The notes under the pieces are model-generated. The model made no database searches and was not told where the DNA came from. It worked only from the letters and a program-made list of their open reading frames with translations. Shown here in pieces: positions 43,154-56,600 of a DNA stretch of 64,000 bases. The stretch is taken from assembly GCA_037833965.1 (NCBI GenBank), contig AP031353.1:8434501-8498500 (forward strand), written 5' to 3'. The position numbers were made by a program, and so were the translations under genes. The stretch's first letter is position 1, and each line of letters starts with the position of its first letter. The DNA is from Marchantia polymorpha subsp. ruderalis. Taxonomy: Eukaryota; Streptophyta; Marchantiopsida; Marchantiales; Marchantiaceae.

Positions 43154-46100
43154 CCCATAGCTGTACCATTCTTCCAATTCTTTGCCTTCGCACTTTAAAA
43201 GTTACATCGGTTATGCTGAGATCGAGGCAGCTATGCCTTTCCTAGGAGGGGAATATGCCAATCATGCGCAAGATTCAGGTTTTTTTTGTACGTATGCCTA
43301 TACTCATGTATGGATTGGGCAGAATAGTCCAAGATTCTATAACATCTAACAAAAGTTTTGTAATTATCCCTATCCCAGTTGTAACCTCAGCAGTAGTTCC
43401 CCTGCAGTCCGAGTTCAGAGATCTAGCGTTTGGAAGCTTTACTGTGTTGTGACGAGCGAACAGTCACTCTTCCTTTTTTGTCTAGGAAGCTTGCAAAGTT
43501 GAGATCTTTGTACCATTACAATGCAGCTCTATTTGCAATATCATTCAGCTGCTGGCCCAGGACTATGATGCCCACGGCATCTCAAAGGTCAAGGCCACCT
43601 CATATCATTCAAAGTGAGAAATTGAAGGTCTTGTAATACTGATGGTGTCACTCTTCATTTCTGGCGTGGGTTTCGTGTGAATTCAAATATTTTTTGCGAG
43701 TGATGCTGTTGGCCCCTGTATGTGCCAGGTTTTTGCTTCTTCCAGGGTCTGTGGATGAACACTCCACTTAAACATCAGCAAGCGTTTTAGATTCACTGGC
43801 TGCCCTTGGGGCGGAGCGTACACTTTCGTCGTCGTGATATGTTGGTGGTTAATTTGATTCTTGGACGTTAATTGAGCAGGTCCGTTGGGGTTCAGGCAGG
43901 AAATAGTCCTCTATGAGATTCTAGCCAATGTACTACAGCAACCTTTAGAAGGTGAGAGTTTTCCCCGGAACTGTGCTCACACTTGATTCCGTTCATTGAC
44001 CCAGACGTGTCAGGCTTGAAGAACATCGACTGTAACACTCTCGGTTCGACTCAACATTAAATGCTGACATGCCCTGAAGACAATAGAGGTAACACGGTGC
44101 TAGCAGCAACAGACTTGGAAGAATAAAAAGTTACACTGGATGATCGGGGAGGCGGAAGGGAGAGGAGGATTGTGTGAGAGTTCAGAGCGTCTGGCTTGTA
44201 GGAATATTTCTCCCTAACGATCAGTTTCCCTCGGAGCTTCCAGATGTCAACCAAGAAAGCCCTCAGTAGCCCATCCACCTGTACCTTCTCTATTGTCGTG
44301 AAGATGTTAATTTGAGAGCAGCAGTTTCGGGCTTTGAAGCGAGGCCTGTAGACTCTGAGCATGTTTCTGGTTCTACCAGCTCAGCGAGGTTGTATTTGAA
44401 TGTCGTTCTCTTTTTTCAAAACTTCAAGAACATCCTTCTATTAATGCCATTCTCTCAAGATGCTCATTTAACCAGATTGTGGACAGGAGTGAGTTCGCAC
44501 TCTATTCCACCCAGAGTGCAAGTAGCGGGGTGGATTCCTACCTTCCTCCTCTTGTGGTCGAGAGGATAACCTGTCCGGAATGTAGGCCGAGAACCCGGAA
44601 GATAGTCCTTGATTATCACGCGTTCAGGGTGCATCGTGGACACGCAGAGCTCATGATTAGATTCCTCCCTTCTGGCACATTTTGTCCCCAATATTTCTTC
44701 CCGACACTTTCATGTCTGAATGCCCCATCTCTTTTTCCCACAATCTAGTTCCGAGAGTAGGTTTGTGCTCTTCACTGAATCACGCACCTGACCCTCAGAG
44801 ACCTTAGATAGTGTCCTCGGCCTTTTGCGAGTCCATATAGCATCCAGTAGAATCAAGAAGTACCATTGAGATAGCTGAGGTGAAACTGCCTCCTCCACTT
44901 CAGCCTGCCAGTGTATCTGCAAACTTCAAGGGGAGTCACTAGGAAGGAAGACTCTCAAGGGAAGATATTCAATCGTTTTCCCAGACTCTTGACAAATTGT
45001 CGATCGGTTTTCGCTCTTTTGTTTTGGGTTCGTTCACCTTTGGGTCGGTATCCCGGACTGTGAAATATGAAAGTACCTCACCCAAGGGGTTCTTGGCCCG
45101 AGTAAATTGCAGACTGTGAATGTGACGACAGTTTCAGACAAGGGTTTGTGGCGATAACTGGAAGTGAAGAGAGCTTGCAAGGTATCTTCTGTTTGATCCC
45201 TTCGCTACCAATACGCCTTCATTCTTCTTCCTAGGGTTTGATCTCTGGTTCAACAGTCACACCCTCAGCACCGAGCCATATGCCTCAGGTCGTTGTACTG
45301 GGGTTACATCTCTTGTGCCTTCGAGTCTATAAAACAGGCGCAGAGCGTCAACATCCGTGCACCCTTACGACTAACCCGTCTCGATGAGACTTGCATATAT
45401 TCTTGCACAGCGACCCAGGGCCTGTCGAGAAACCGGTTTTCCATCTCTGGTCGGTCCTTGTCTTTTTGCCTCACATTAATTTTTGCACGGTATCCCAGAG
45501 TCTGCTTGCTTGCCGGGAGGTGAATTTCACATCATCGGTTCCGATCGCAGACAGGATTAGTTAGTTCTGGAGCAGATTTCAGTCTCTGATTTGAGCCCTT
45601 TGAAGGGTAAGTAGCCCATTTCGATGGTCACGGGGCAACGGTATCTGACGATGTTATGGTTATGTTCTCTGGATGTCTGGCCATATAAGGTAAGTTATTT
45701 GTGTCACGACGGTGCGGAATCAGTAAACCACAACTGGCAATGTGTAGGAAGCAGCTTACAGACGCAGATCCTTCTGTTTTCTGGGGAACTGTTTTCTGAA
45801 CAGGAATCACACAGCCTGTCCAGGCTGGATAGTAAAGGAAGCGGGTTCATCTCGATTGCATTTCATTATTACCACTTATTGAAGGAGTCCTTTTATGCTC
45901 ACGCCTGAGACTGAAGCTTTTCCTTTTCGCGCTTTAGATGATGCCTCAGTGTAAAAACCTGATAACGTGAAACCCGGATCGACCTTTACTTTTTGAGCCC
46001 CGGTATGTTGCCAGGTCCACCACAATTGGCGTGCAGTTTGCAGAAAGATGACTTTGCTCTTTAAGTCATAACCCGCTTTTGCATGATAAGTCGTTTTATT

Positions 46101-47652
46101 ACACCGTTATTGCAGAATGTGTAGCCAAACATACCATTAAATCTTCAGACCAAGAAAGTGACCATTCTACCTATAAGGTTTCTTTCGTTTCATCGCTTAA
46201 TGGCCGAGGACGGAACCAAACAGCACTGCACCGCATACCACTTCAGTTTTCACCGTTCTTGAAAGACGTAAAGGATATGGCATCTGGACTGATGACTCAA
46301 CAGATCCGTGCGAAAACGCCGCAGCAGAAACTCTACCCCAAGAAGTGCACGTCAGACAGGAGACCGAGATCATCGTCCATCCGAAGCAGATACGCTTACC
46401 AGAGCACGACGTGTAAGGTATTACGTACAGCACGGGACCATGGCCCACTACAGAGGACCTCCCTGCGTGCGTCAACCTAATGCATCGACGTTAAGCTCGC
46501 TCGCCGAATGCTGCGAAACTCGAAAGAGACTTTGATCGGCTTTTACCCGACAGCGAAAGTACAGAACAGTACCTGGACTGTACCGTAATCTGTCGAAAAC
46601 ACTGGAACAGGATTGACACCATTTTTCCGAAGAAAGCTCGAAGGCCCGGCAAAGAGCAAACGCCAAAAGCAGGAAGACAGCACAAGGCTGCAGGTCTACG
46701 TAGACGTCGAAGCAGCGCTCCGATAAAAGAGGCAGGATTTCCTCCATCGGCCTCGATGTGCGGTCCGATGGGCGCTCCCTTCCCCTCGTCCTCCTCGTTC
46801 GTTTGAATCGGATGCCCTCCTGCTGATTGGGCCCGGAGATGAGCAGCGCCCCACTCTTCTGAAGTCCTCCTTCCCGCCAGATATGTCCGGTCACGTGGTT
46901 TCTCGTATACGTGTACCTTACAGGGCACAAGAGTACAGGCCCAGATCCACGTACTCTACATGGACTGTACAGTACATCTATCCATCCTGACTTAGGTTAC
47001 GCTTTCCTCTTTGACCTTCGATCGTCCCCTCCATAGCAAGACTTGACTTTGGCATTTGGTTTTTTTTATATTAAGTATTTTCTTCTGGTCGGGACTATTA
47101 TGGACGGCTCAGATTCCACGGTTTGCGCTTTATTCAACCCGGTCGAGATGTCGACCACAGTCGGTGGCTACGGCGTATCCATGCCACGTGGTTCGAGTCG
47201 GGCTGTCTCCCGCGCTTTTTCTCCGAGCTGCTTGCGAATGAGTCGAGGAGCTCGAGTGCCTCGAGAATCATCGGCAGTGTGTGCGAAATTGATCCAATTT
47301 ACGATCGACTGGTAGATTCTGAGTCTCGTGTTCTGCATATGATGGCAATAGCGAAGTGTGGGGTAGTATTGCGTGCACTGCATTGGTTTTCATCACGCGG
47401 AGAAGCCGCACAGACCGCGTAGGATGATCAGACTTCCAAGTAGCGCTTCGGGGGACGATGCTTGCAACAGCTTCGAGCGATTTGAGTGCCTCGGTGTACC
47501 AGCTTGGGAATCGATGTTGGTGCAGTGCGTAGACTCGAATTTCTGATTCGTGGGCTTATCGACCGGGAAGAACACATTTCTGCTTTGTGCGCGGGTCAAA
47601 GGGAACACTGCACATGTCAGACCATATGTGGTGAAGAAAGGAAGACAAGAGC
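43154..47652. other. Intergenic between F-box gene and POLE
   Basis: About 4.5 kb without a recognisable protein-coding gene. The left end should contain the 3' UTR of the F-box gene, and the right end the POLE promoter and leader. Frames of 130-150 codons at 46079-46480 (+) and 46472-46930 (-) show no known motif. Two good splice-donor-like GTAAGT motifs occur near 45607 and 45690, downstream of a TATA box, so an unannotated transcript or upstream leader exon is possible. Confidence 0.5.
45328..45334 (+). promoter_or_regulatory. TATA box candidate
   Basis: TATAAAA in the context GAGTCTATAAAACAGGCGC, GC-rich just downstream, with GTAAGT donors about 280 and 360 bp later. It is 2.3 kb upstream of the POLE start codon, so it could start a spliced leader or an unrelated transcript. 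Confidence 0.3.
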
Positions 47653-50600
47653 ATGGGATTTCAGAGAAAAGGAGGAGGAAAATGGGTAGGAAGTGGTCGT
47701 GGTCGGGGGCAAGGGGATGGAGTGAAAAAAAATTGGTCAGGAGGTGGTAGGGGAACTCCCAACGATTCTCTCAGTGGCAAAGATCGGATCCGGAAAACTG
47801 GAAGGTCCAAGGTTTGGCGAACGGCAGAGGATGCTCTTGAAGCGAAGTTCGGATTCGATGTCTTCGCCGAGGGGGAGCCCCGTCTGGGGTGGCTTCTCAA
47901 TATGGCTGCGGTGTGTTTGAACTTTTGTATACAGCCTGATTGTGCGCTTCCATAATCTTCTTTTTTTGCATTTTGAAATTGTTTTTACTATGACGTCTTA
48001 GACTTCTCTCATGTCGTCTAACATGGTTTGAACCGATCTGGCTCTCTGATGAATTTGACATTTTTTTTTATGGCCGTCAGTCGTCCATGCAAGATTCGGA
48101 GGATGATTCCAAGACTTTCAGCTGTGTTAATCTCTACTTCATGTGTCAGGTAAGCAGTATACGAGCTGCAGATTATGATGGTATCTGGAAAAATATGGAA
48201 TGTAAACTTTTTGAGTTGAAATTAGAGTGATATCAAAAGATTTTGCATTCCAATTTGAAAGTATTTCCGTTTGATGTCATTGTCACAGGAAATACCTAAC
48301 CGATGTTGACGAGGAAAGAAAGTCGATTTGCACAATGAATTCATTTATTTGGCGTCAACAATTCGAGGATGTTGTATGCATACACATTTTCCAGCAATTT
48401 GCTTGTGTTGTGAAGTCTTGAGATCACGAGATAACCATCACTTTTTGCCCACCACCTGAGCAAAGGCTTGTGTGTTTGATGTAGGATGGTTCAACTTTTA
48501 AATCTCAAGTCAAGTTTCAGCCTTACTTTTATCTCGGCACCAAGGTTCGGCTCAATTCCGATACCATTCTTAGCTCGAAGATCGCGTTGTCGTGAGAGGT
48601 CACCGACAGATTGCTTGCTTCACAAGACGCTAACCTTCGCTTATCGTCGTAAAATTATTTTTCAGGCCACCCCTGTCGAAATAAATTGTCCACACGCCTG
48701 ACCGTTGTATTGTTTCTAAGCTCGAATAATAATCTCACTAAAAACTTTCCAGGAAAATACGGAGCTCGAAGTTGACGCATACTTGCGACGGCGCTATGAG
48801 GGTCAGATAGCATCAATCCAGATTGTGGAAAAGGAGGATCTTGATATGGTAATCATTTGTACTTTCATTAGTTACTAAAGATTTATCTTCTAATCTGCTT
48901 ACGAGCTCAATCAGAGCATGACTCATGATCCTTCACTGACAAGAATTGGATACTGCAGAAAAATCATCTATCAGGAACTCGTCACACTTTTTTAAAGGTC
49001 AGCTTCAATAACGTGCAAGAATTGATGTCTGTCAAGAGCGAGCTACTTCCCATCGTAGAACGTAATCAGGCAAAGGTTGAAGCTGCTCAAGCATACAATA
49101 CCTTATTTCAGGGCATGAGGTAATTCTCGTTGTTGTACTCAACTTTCATTGTGATACACCATAAAGAACCTGGTAGGTCGAATGTAGTAATTTAAACAAA
49201 CTTCTGTAAGGTTGTTTCAAAGTTGTCGAGCGGAATGTTTGCATCATACATACATCAACTCTTTCAGTAACTTTCAGAAGTGTTGTTAAGCTTGGATGGA
49301 TCTTCCTGTAACAGGGGTGGTTTACAAGAGACCTCAAAAGTACAGGACTTCGTGGATTACATGTTAGAAGTGCGAGAATTTGATGTTCCTTATCATGTTC
49401 GATTCGCCATCGACAAGGGTAACTTTCTCAATTTCTCTGTTCCCTAGTAGTCTTTATTGTCTAAATGCGTTCGATGATTGTACGTAAGAATTTATGTAAG
49501 CCTGAAAGTAACCAAGTTTGACCCTCACCCCTTTGGATATATTGTAATAAGTAGGCTCCTTAACCGACTCGTAGTACACGGATAAGATGACTGAGTAGTC
49601 AACCAAGACTTACAGACAGTTCCCAACGTTTTTTTGCTTATTGGAGTCACCAGTATAATAATAATTACGAGTGTGATGTATTATTGCAGATGTGCGATGT
49701 GGGCTGTGGTACACCGTGACTGTGGAGTCTAACAAAGTCAAACTGGAAAAGCGAGCTGATTTGCTGCAACGAGCAGAGGCCCGTATTTGTGCATTTGATA
49801 TTGAGACAACCAAGCTTCCTCTGAAGTTTCCAGATGCATCCTACGACAGCGTGATGATGATCTCGTACATGATCGATGGTCAAGGATACCTAATCGTAAA
49901 CAGAGAGGTATTTACTTGTTTGTTACGTAGGACGTCATGTCAGTCTTCCTGTTCTTCAGTTTAGTTTCTTTATTTTATTCTACGCCGACGAATTGTAAGT
50001 TAATTATGAAAAACCTCATGAGGACCCTGCTAGCAACAATCGACTGACTTTCTATGCTTCTGCCGTGTCTTGTGCAGTGTGTAGGCGAAGATATTCAAGA
50101 CCTAGAGTATACACCAAAACCGGAATACGAAGGGTTTTTCCAAGTGACAAATGCGCCAAACGAGGTGAGTTGGATATCTCCTGAGCTCTTCTTTGGTGCT
50201 TCAAGCAATTTGTTCTGCTGTGGCTGTGTCGTGTTCAAAAGATATAAGACAGTTGTCATGGCTCAGTATGATACCACACTGTTCATAGCTGGCCAGAAGT
50301 ACTTGATCACCCGATGCACGAATGAACAAATCAAACTGCGTTTGCTCCTTTCATGACTCAATTCTCACGAATCAACTCTCGCTGATCTGAAGATCTTCAT
50401 AAATTTTGTACTGATTTTGAAAGGCTTATAGCAAATATTGTGGCGAGCTCGAACACTCTTCGACCGTCCAAGTGGAAAAGACTTCATATTGAGCAAACTT
50501 TGCAAGTCATCCAGATAGGCTCATTTAATCGGAATGATATGCATTCCAATTCAAAACAGAATGTACTGGTGATTCTGCAACTTTGTTAGTTCATGCAAAA

Positions 50601-53600
50601 CATATTTATTCCAATGTCTGTTGTGCAGAAAGCCGTCTTGGAGACTTGGTTCAATCACATGCGTGATGTGAAGCCAGGTATCTATGTGACTTACAACGGC
50701 GACTTCTTCGACTGGCCTTTTCTGGAACAACGTAGCAAGCACCATGGCATGAGCATGTACGAGGTAAGCTCCTTGAGCAGTTTTCCTTCTCTGAAACCTG
50801 GACCATCAGAAGCATGGATTTGCCTAACCTTGACCACAAGCAATCCCTCCCATTATGAGACTGCAAGTTTACGCAGTTAAAGTATCAAGTTTCAAATGTT
50901 TCAAATTCCGCTGTACACCCGGTTGATTTGGAGTACAAAACTGAAAAATGCAGTACTGTTTGCACGTCGATTAACAAGCTTTATCATAAATCACAGTGGA
51001 CAAATAACTATCGGCCTGAATCTGAATCAAACGTGTATGTGTTGTCCAAACAATTAATGTCTTGTTTCACATAAGCAGGCGTTTCTTGTCATATGAAAAC
51101 TCTCTTGGACTAATCCTAAGATGATGAGCAAACATATAACGAACTATCCCAGGTAAGATAGAAAGTGTGAGTGGCGAGAATTGCTTTTCAAAGAGCCCAT
51201 TTAGCGAGTGAAATCAGTACCCTCAACGACGTTACAGTAGAAACTACTTCGATATTCCGGATTATGTTGTCTATGAATGTTCCATTGTTTCATTACACGA
51301 AGACCTGAAGAACTTGTTTGTTGTTTTGTTTCAGGAGATAGGCTTTCGCTGTGATGCTGTCCAGGGAGAATGTCTCAGTAAATTTGCCTGCCATCTGGAC
51401 TGCTTCGCCTGGGTGAAACGTGATAGTTACTTGCCACAGGGTAGTCAGGGTTTGAAGGTAATTTAAATGTCTTGCTTTCCTGTTTCGATATATCGTGGTA
51501 TTCGAATATTTTTATGTTGTCAATCATCAGAAGATGAACATCTAAATGTTCAACATGTTCAAATAAATATAGAGCATCAACGTCGTTCCGTTTTCATCTT
51601 CCTGTCATAATTGCTCTTTTTATCCAGCGTGTCGCTACGTTATTTTACACAGGAGTTCTTGATCTCTAAATACCGCTGCCTCCGAGATATCCACTTTAAC
51701 TTGATACCGTCTTATTGAATGATCAATAAGGTGGAGTTCAGTATCATCCTCCTAATATTCTTTGTTCTTCAATCCGATGTATTACAGGCCGTTACGAAGG
51801 CAAAGTTGGGTTACGACCCTCTGGAAGTTAATCCCGAGGACATGGTTCGATTCGCAATGGAGAAGCCTCAAGTATGTGTCAACTTTCTCCCGAATTTAAC
51901 TGGACGGTCCACACTGTATTTGCTATGTTCCTCTCACTGTGTAAAGGGGTTTGTAAAACGATAGTGAGATATCAAAGCCGAGAAAGGACTGTTGATTTGC
52001 AACCTCATATCTGTGCAATTTCTGAGGGTACTGCTTTGTACCTCTTGCTGCTGTTAGTTGGTGAGAGATGTTGACGACCTCAAGCTGGATACGATGTTCA
52101 CCCAGATCACAGTCTTTTCTTCATATGGTCATCTTACTTTGATAATTCATTCAGGTTATGTCATCATATTCGGTGTCCGATGCGGTGTCGACGTACTATT
52201 TGTATATGACATATGTGCATCCGTTCATATTCTCATTAGCAACAATCTTACCGATGCCTCCTGACGAAGTTTTGCGCAAAGGCTCGGGGACTCTTTGTGA
52301 GATGCTTCTCATGGTGGAGGTGAGATGGATCTTAGCTCTTCTTTTCTGATACGGTTATAAGATCAGTACCTCAAGTACAAAAGATTGAGTTTGCATTTCT
52401 ATTTTCCTCGTCTTCTATGATGTAAGTTATGTAGCAATGCTCATGCCCTTGAACATTCAGGCATTCAAAGGAAATATCATATGTCCAAACAAGCATAAAT
52501 CGGAAGAGGAAAAAGTCTACAATGGCCGCATACTTGATAGCGAAACGTATATTGGAGGTCATGTGGAGTGTCTGGAAAGTGGTGTCTTTCGTTCCGATCT
52601 ACCAACAAAGTTTCGACTTGTACCAGGGGCGTATCAGGTGCAACTTCGTAAATCTTGTGGCCGGAAGACAATCAAGTCCTTTTATTTTATCACGCTGTAT
52701 CAACGAAATCTGAATTGAGGGCTACATTTGTTTTCTATATAGCGTAGGATTTGTGGTTTTCCAACTGGATCAATTTGTAGAAAACACATATACATATTGA
52801 TCTATGAGAAGCAGACATAAGCTTTTGATTGGAATATAGCCTCCAACCAAAGAATTGAGGACCGTATTCGACTAAAACCTTGATAAATGCTCGACCATAA
52901 CGTCAATACTGTTACTGGTGGATTCTTCTTATGCTGACAGAGATTAATAGACAAACTTGACCGGGACCTGAAATATGCTATCGAAGTGGAGGGCAAAATG
53001 GACTTAGATTCTGTCACCAACTACGATGAGGTTAAGCACAACATTTCTACACAGGTACTGTGGAAAAGTGCTAGGAATCGGATGAAGAAATTTAGCTATG
53101 TAGAAAGATGTTATCCTGTACATTTGTTCGCAATGATGAGTAATTCTAGAACTCAGATTCAACTAACTGTCAGGCCACGAGTTGTCTGCTTTGTGTATAG
53201 CTGGAGGCCCTTCGTGATGCACCCAATAGAGAAGAGACGCCTCTGATCTATCATTTGGACGTTGCAGCCATGTATCCGAATATTATCCTCACGAATCGCC
53301 TCCAGGTAGGTCCCTGCTCCTTGACTTCTAAGTTTGTTTGAAATATAGCTAGGACTTGAGTTCATTACACCATTTGACTAAGTGAAGCTGCTTATATGTT
53401 GGGAAGAATAACTTGCTCGTAAGAAAAGAACTCCTTTTGTGCTCTATAGAGGCGCAATGGCAGCTAAACCACATTGGTCCACGGGAACGTTTGGACAACA
53501 TCATTATGAAAGGGAGCAGTCTGCTCATGACTCCGTTTCGCCTAATGAACGTAGAGATGGCCAAATTTTCTGAGTCTTGTTTCATCTTGTTTTTAAGTTC

Positions 53601-56600
53601 GGCATTGTGGAGTTTTCTTTCGTCACAGCATGCGATCGTTTCGTAAAGAGAGGCGTTGCCACACATCACAAAACGTAAAGTACATATTATAATCTTTTCT
53701 CCGACATGAAGAGGTCATCAAAATGCTCACCTGATTTTTCTGTTGGCAGCCACCATCAATCGTTACAGATGATGTTTGTGCGGCTTGCGACTTCAATCGT
53801 CCAGACAAAACTTGCCTTCGTCAGTTAGAATGGGTTTGGCGAGGAGAAACTTTTTCAGCATCAAGAAGGTTTGAAGCGTTGACGGCATACGGTCTGGCTG
53901 CCTGCTACTGGTCAAAGTTCATGACATAGATGAATTAGTACATTTGTATCAGACCGTGAGAAAAAGTTGGTGACTCTACTTTGTTCCGTGTTGGCAGTGA
54001 GTACAATCATTTGAAAAACCAGATTGAGTCTGAGCAGTTCCCACCCACATCTGAAGGGGGGGATATGCGTTATTTTCGAGACCTTCCAAAAGATGAACAG
54101 CAGAGCAAACTCAAAGATCGCCTGAAGAAATACTGCCAAAAGGTTTTCCTTGAGTTTTTTACTTATTTTCAGTATTTTGTTTTATATTTTCAAACTTTAT
54201 GTTAGCCCAAAATTGGTCTCAATCTTAGCCACCAACGAAACTCTTTTGATATACCTTGGAGTCAGAAAACATTTCATCAGAAACATAAAAAAAAAATCTC
54301 ACTCATTCACGATCGTGATAGGGCAGGTGCATCAAGGCGTGTTTCTAAAGTTTGTGCTTCTGGTTCAGGTATACAAGAGGGTACTTGACAAGCCTATCTC
54401 TGATGTTCGAACTGCTGGAATCTGCATGCGCGAGAATCCCTTCTACGTTGACACTGTGCGCAGGTAAAATTCTGTCCTCTGTTTGGCGCTTTGATATGTT
54501 TGCACATGCTATAGCTGATGCTAGAAGCCTAGCCATCAGCTATAACTGCTAGATCAAGAGAGCTCAACTATAAAGTTGTACATGTAACACAGCGTTCATT
54601 TGAAGAAATACCTGAGATTCGGTGGTTGTAAAGCGTCAGTTTTCCTGCAATATTTTACGAGTGTAACTTCGGATTTTGTCCAGCTTCCGAGACCGTAGGT
54701 ACGAATATAAGGGACTCAACAAAGTTTGGAAGGGCAAACTTGGAGAGGCGAAGGCGAGTGGCAACCCAATAAAGATACAAGAAGCCCAGGTCGGATTTTG
54801 ACATGTGTTCATAATGATTTGATCAATTCAATTTTCTCTGTATTTCCGTATATGGACGTAGATTTTCTGCATTGTTATGCAAATTTCCTTTTGCTGGCTT
54901 GATGTCTGCTCACAACCAATCAGTGGAACCTCTGTATCCTGTCGTGACGGCTGTTGATACGCAAAGATGTGCATCGGAAGTAGCGAGTTTAATATTCAGC
55001 CTATAGGACCACTTTTTAAGTTTGGCCGTGTAGTTTCCTGACGCATGAAATCAGGGTCTCGTATCCTTTTGATCAGGAGAAGAGTCACAACTTGCACTTA
55101 TCTAGAGATTTTATTTTAGAGACTTCAATCCTTCTACTTCAGAGATACACAGTCGTTGCATTGAAGTGAAAGGTCAGTATGTTGTTCCTTTCCCCGAACT
55201 AAAAACAGAATTCTCATCTAGTCTACGAAAATGCATCTGATTTGGCCATATCTTTCTTATTGTGACAGGACATGGTGGTTGTATATGATTCTCTACAACT
55301 GGCCCATAAATGTATTCTCAATTCATTTTACGGCTATGTCATGCGGAAGTAGGTGTCCTCACTACCTTGCACCCACTCGCTTGCTACATTATTGCTGTTA
55401 GCCGGAAAATTGTTCACTCAATTTTGATTGCTTTGGCACGAAGTTTTTGCTCGCATGGTCTGCAGTGTTCCATCGACTTCGAGATGTACCGAACTATGAT
55501 CTTTACATGAAAAAGTTGAACATTTAAGATGCGACTCAAACACGGTTGCCAAATGTATAGCGCTTTGATACATGAACTAGAGTGGAGACCTTAGGATTGT
55601 ATCTATAAGCAAGAACTTACTGTCATGAAATTTAGCACATCGCGTTTTCGTCCAACGTGATACCGCTAGCAATTGTCGGAGATCATGAGTAATAGGATCT
55701 CATGTCTCTGACTTTGGTTCCTCCGTATTAGGAGAGTGGCTCTGAATGCTAAGACGGCTCATATCGTGAAGATAAGGATTTCAAATTTTCCAAATTGTCT
55801 GCCAAGTTCAGTGTGGCACAAATTCCTGACTTGTCCACAATATATGATTTGTAGGGGAGCAAGGTGGTATTCCATGGAAATGGCAGGTGTAGTTACTTAC
55901 ACAGGGGCGAAGATCATCCAAAATGCTCACAAACTTGTCGAACAAATTGGAAAGCCTTTGGAGCTTGATACGGATGGTATATGGTGCTGTTTACCAGGGT
56001 CATTCCCCGAGAACTTCGTCTTTAAGACCAGGTCGGTACAAGAAAACGGTTTCCACTTCAACTTTGTCATACCTTCAAAGGCATTCGTCGAATCATGTTT
56101 CATATCAACACTCCCCGAGTTTCAAAAAGGGCACTTGATAATAAGCTTGCGAAAACCATTGAAGAGCATTTTGTACTCTTAAAGTAGGGCTGAGGATTTC
56201 TTTCTCGGTTGCCGATCATTTTGTAGAATCAGTTTGGAACCAAACCTGAGGCTTATTTGACTGCTCACTGCAGCGATCCAAAGAAGAAGCTACCAATATC
56301 ATATCCATGTGTTATGCTTAACGTGGATGTTGCTGTAAACAACACTAATGATCAGTATCAGGTACGTGCATGAGTTGTAAGCAGAATCTATGTTCATGAA
56401 GTGGACGTTGATTTCTGAGATACTTTCACTTCCAAACTTGAGAATGCTTGAACACAAGATTGACAGCATACATTTTCAACGTTTTTGTGGTTCAAATGGT
56501 CTTCATTGCAGACGATGGTGGATCCCGTCTCTCGAACTTATGCAACAAGTAGTGAGTGCTCAATCGAATTTGAGGTCGATGGTCCTTACAAGGTGTTCAA

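Noticed and set aside
46079-46930. Overlapping frames of 133-152 codons on both strands
   Set aside because: No motif, no codon pattern distinguishing coding from chance, and mutual overlap on opposite strands.
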